Positions 63,553-64,000 of a stretch of DNA of 64,000 nt are shown in pieces. The stretch covers positions 860,001 through 924,000 of the forward strand of contig JAFFSR010000364.1 of assembly GCA_017163975.1 (NCBI GenBank), read 5' to 3'. The notes under the pieces were generated by a model. It saw only the letters and a program-made list of their open reading frames with translations, had not been told where the DNA came from and made no database searches. Numbering within the stretch: the first letter of the stretch is position 1; each line of letters opens with the position of its first letter. Made by a program: the position numbers and the translations under genes. The DNA comes from Anastatus disparis (taxonomy: Eukaryota > Arthropoda > Insecta > Hymenoptera > Eupelmidae).

Positions 63553-63952
63553 GAGTCCGCTGTATCTCTGTCCTTTTCTAGTTAAAAAATTGACTTTTTT
63601 CCCAAAATTAGCAACAAGAGGCAAAAATAAAGAGATGGTTTCGATGTGTTTAATAAAATGTAATATTTTCTTTGATTAGTATGAATTAATTTTATTGCTT
63701 CGTTTTTAAGAAAAGTTGGAATAACTTAAAAAATTAGAAATTAGTGTCAAATAATGGGATTTTCAAGTTATTCCAACTTTTCTTGAAAATAAAGCGGTGG
63801 AATTAAATTATTCTTATCAGAGAAAATATTGCTTTCTATTACACGAATCGAAACCATCTCTTTATTTCTGCCTGAAGCTATTAGTTTTTATAAAAATTAA
63901 ATTTCAAATAGATTCGGTGAAACAGGTAACTGTGTCGGTATACAGCTGACTC
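63553..63952. mobile_element. Foldback MITE family F2, copy 2 (TTAA)
   Basis: The ends gagtccgctgtatctctg and (inverted) gagtcagctgtataccgac are flanked by TTAA (63549-63552, 63953-63956). The arms share tctctgtccttttct, gaaaatattgctt and cttcgtttt with 34837-35217, but the outermost parts differ. Confidence 0.85.
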
Positions 63953-64000
63953 TTAAAAATGACGAGGGAGAAGGGGAAAAGACAAGATAAAGTATTTAAA

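Noticed and set aside
1..64000. CRISPR arrays, rRNA genes, telomeric ttagg arrays, bacterial operons
   Set aside because: None present. Tandem repeats found have no unique spacers, and all splice, LTR and transposon signals are eukaryotic.

Overview
The window looks like a gene-poor, strongly AT-rich piece of an arthropod nuclear genome, most probably an insect and plausibly a hymenopteran. The grounds are spliced exons with GT-AG sites, arthropod retroelement and DNA-transposon families, tRNA-derived SINE-like modules and no prokaryotic signals. No species can be fixed from sequence alone. One cellular gene is recognised: on the + strand, exons at 27870-29576, 30143-30192, 30362-30380 (a 19-nt microexon) and 33504-33608 lead into the catalytic cysteine box of a ubiquitin-specific protease (USP2-like). 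The exon carrying the cysteine itself is not in the window, so the last intron exceeds 30 kb. The long N-terminal exon is damaged by a 484-bp MITE with an 8-bp target duplication, a frameshift and a stop codon, while the short alternative 5' exons are intact and join in frame. Everything else I can assign is mobile DNA, often nested. LAYOUT: 1.6-3.7 kb, a dispersed repeat split by an internally deleted piggyBac element; 3.9-8.2 kb, broken copy of an insect transposon protein with an SDGAA motif, itself hit by a TTAA-flanked foldback; 9.88-14.52 kb, an almost complete Transib (RAG1-like) transposon with CACAGTG termini and long inverted arms; 17.3-17.9 kb, a foldback MITE; 20.99-25.10 kb, a 4.1-kb unit with 407-bp inverted repeats that each end in an inward TATA promoter, enclosing a gypsy integrase tail, a broken chuvirus-like glycoprotein gene and a small spliced gene; 25.3-27.3 kb, a second SDGAA copy and repeat arrays; 27.9-33.6 kb, the USP exons; 30.6-39.4 kb, foldbacks, SINE-like and hAT-like MITEs; 39.84-49.28 kb, a complete-length but mutated Ty1/copia element (minus strand, 98% identical LTRs, TSD tattt) with a likely spliced gag leader and a 1.42-kb DNA element inside gag; 49.3-54.8 kb, four large foldbacks; 56.4-61.5 kb, an I-superfamily-like LINE cut by three MITEs; 62-64 kb, a mariner-type transposase remnant and a foldback. 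Several insertions can be undone on paper from target duplications or unoccupied paralogs, which gives relative ages. Seven elements are flanked by TTAA and three by TTA, pointing to piggyBac/Kolobok-like and PIF/Harbinger-like mobilisers. All protein and family identifications come from motif recognition by eye; no search was run.
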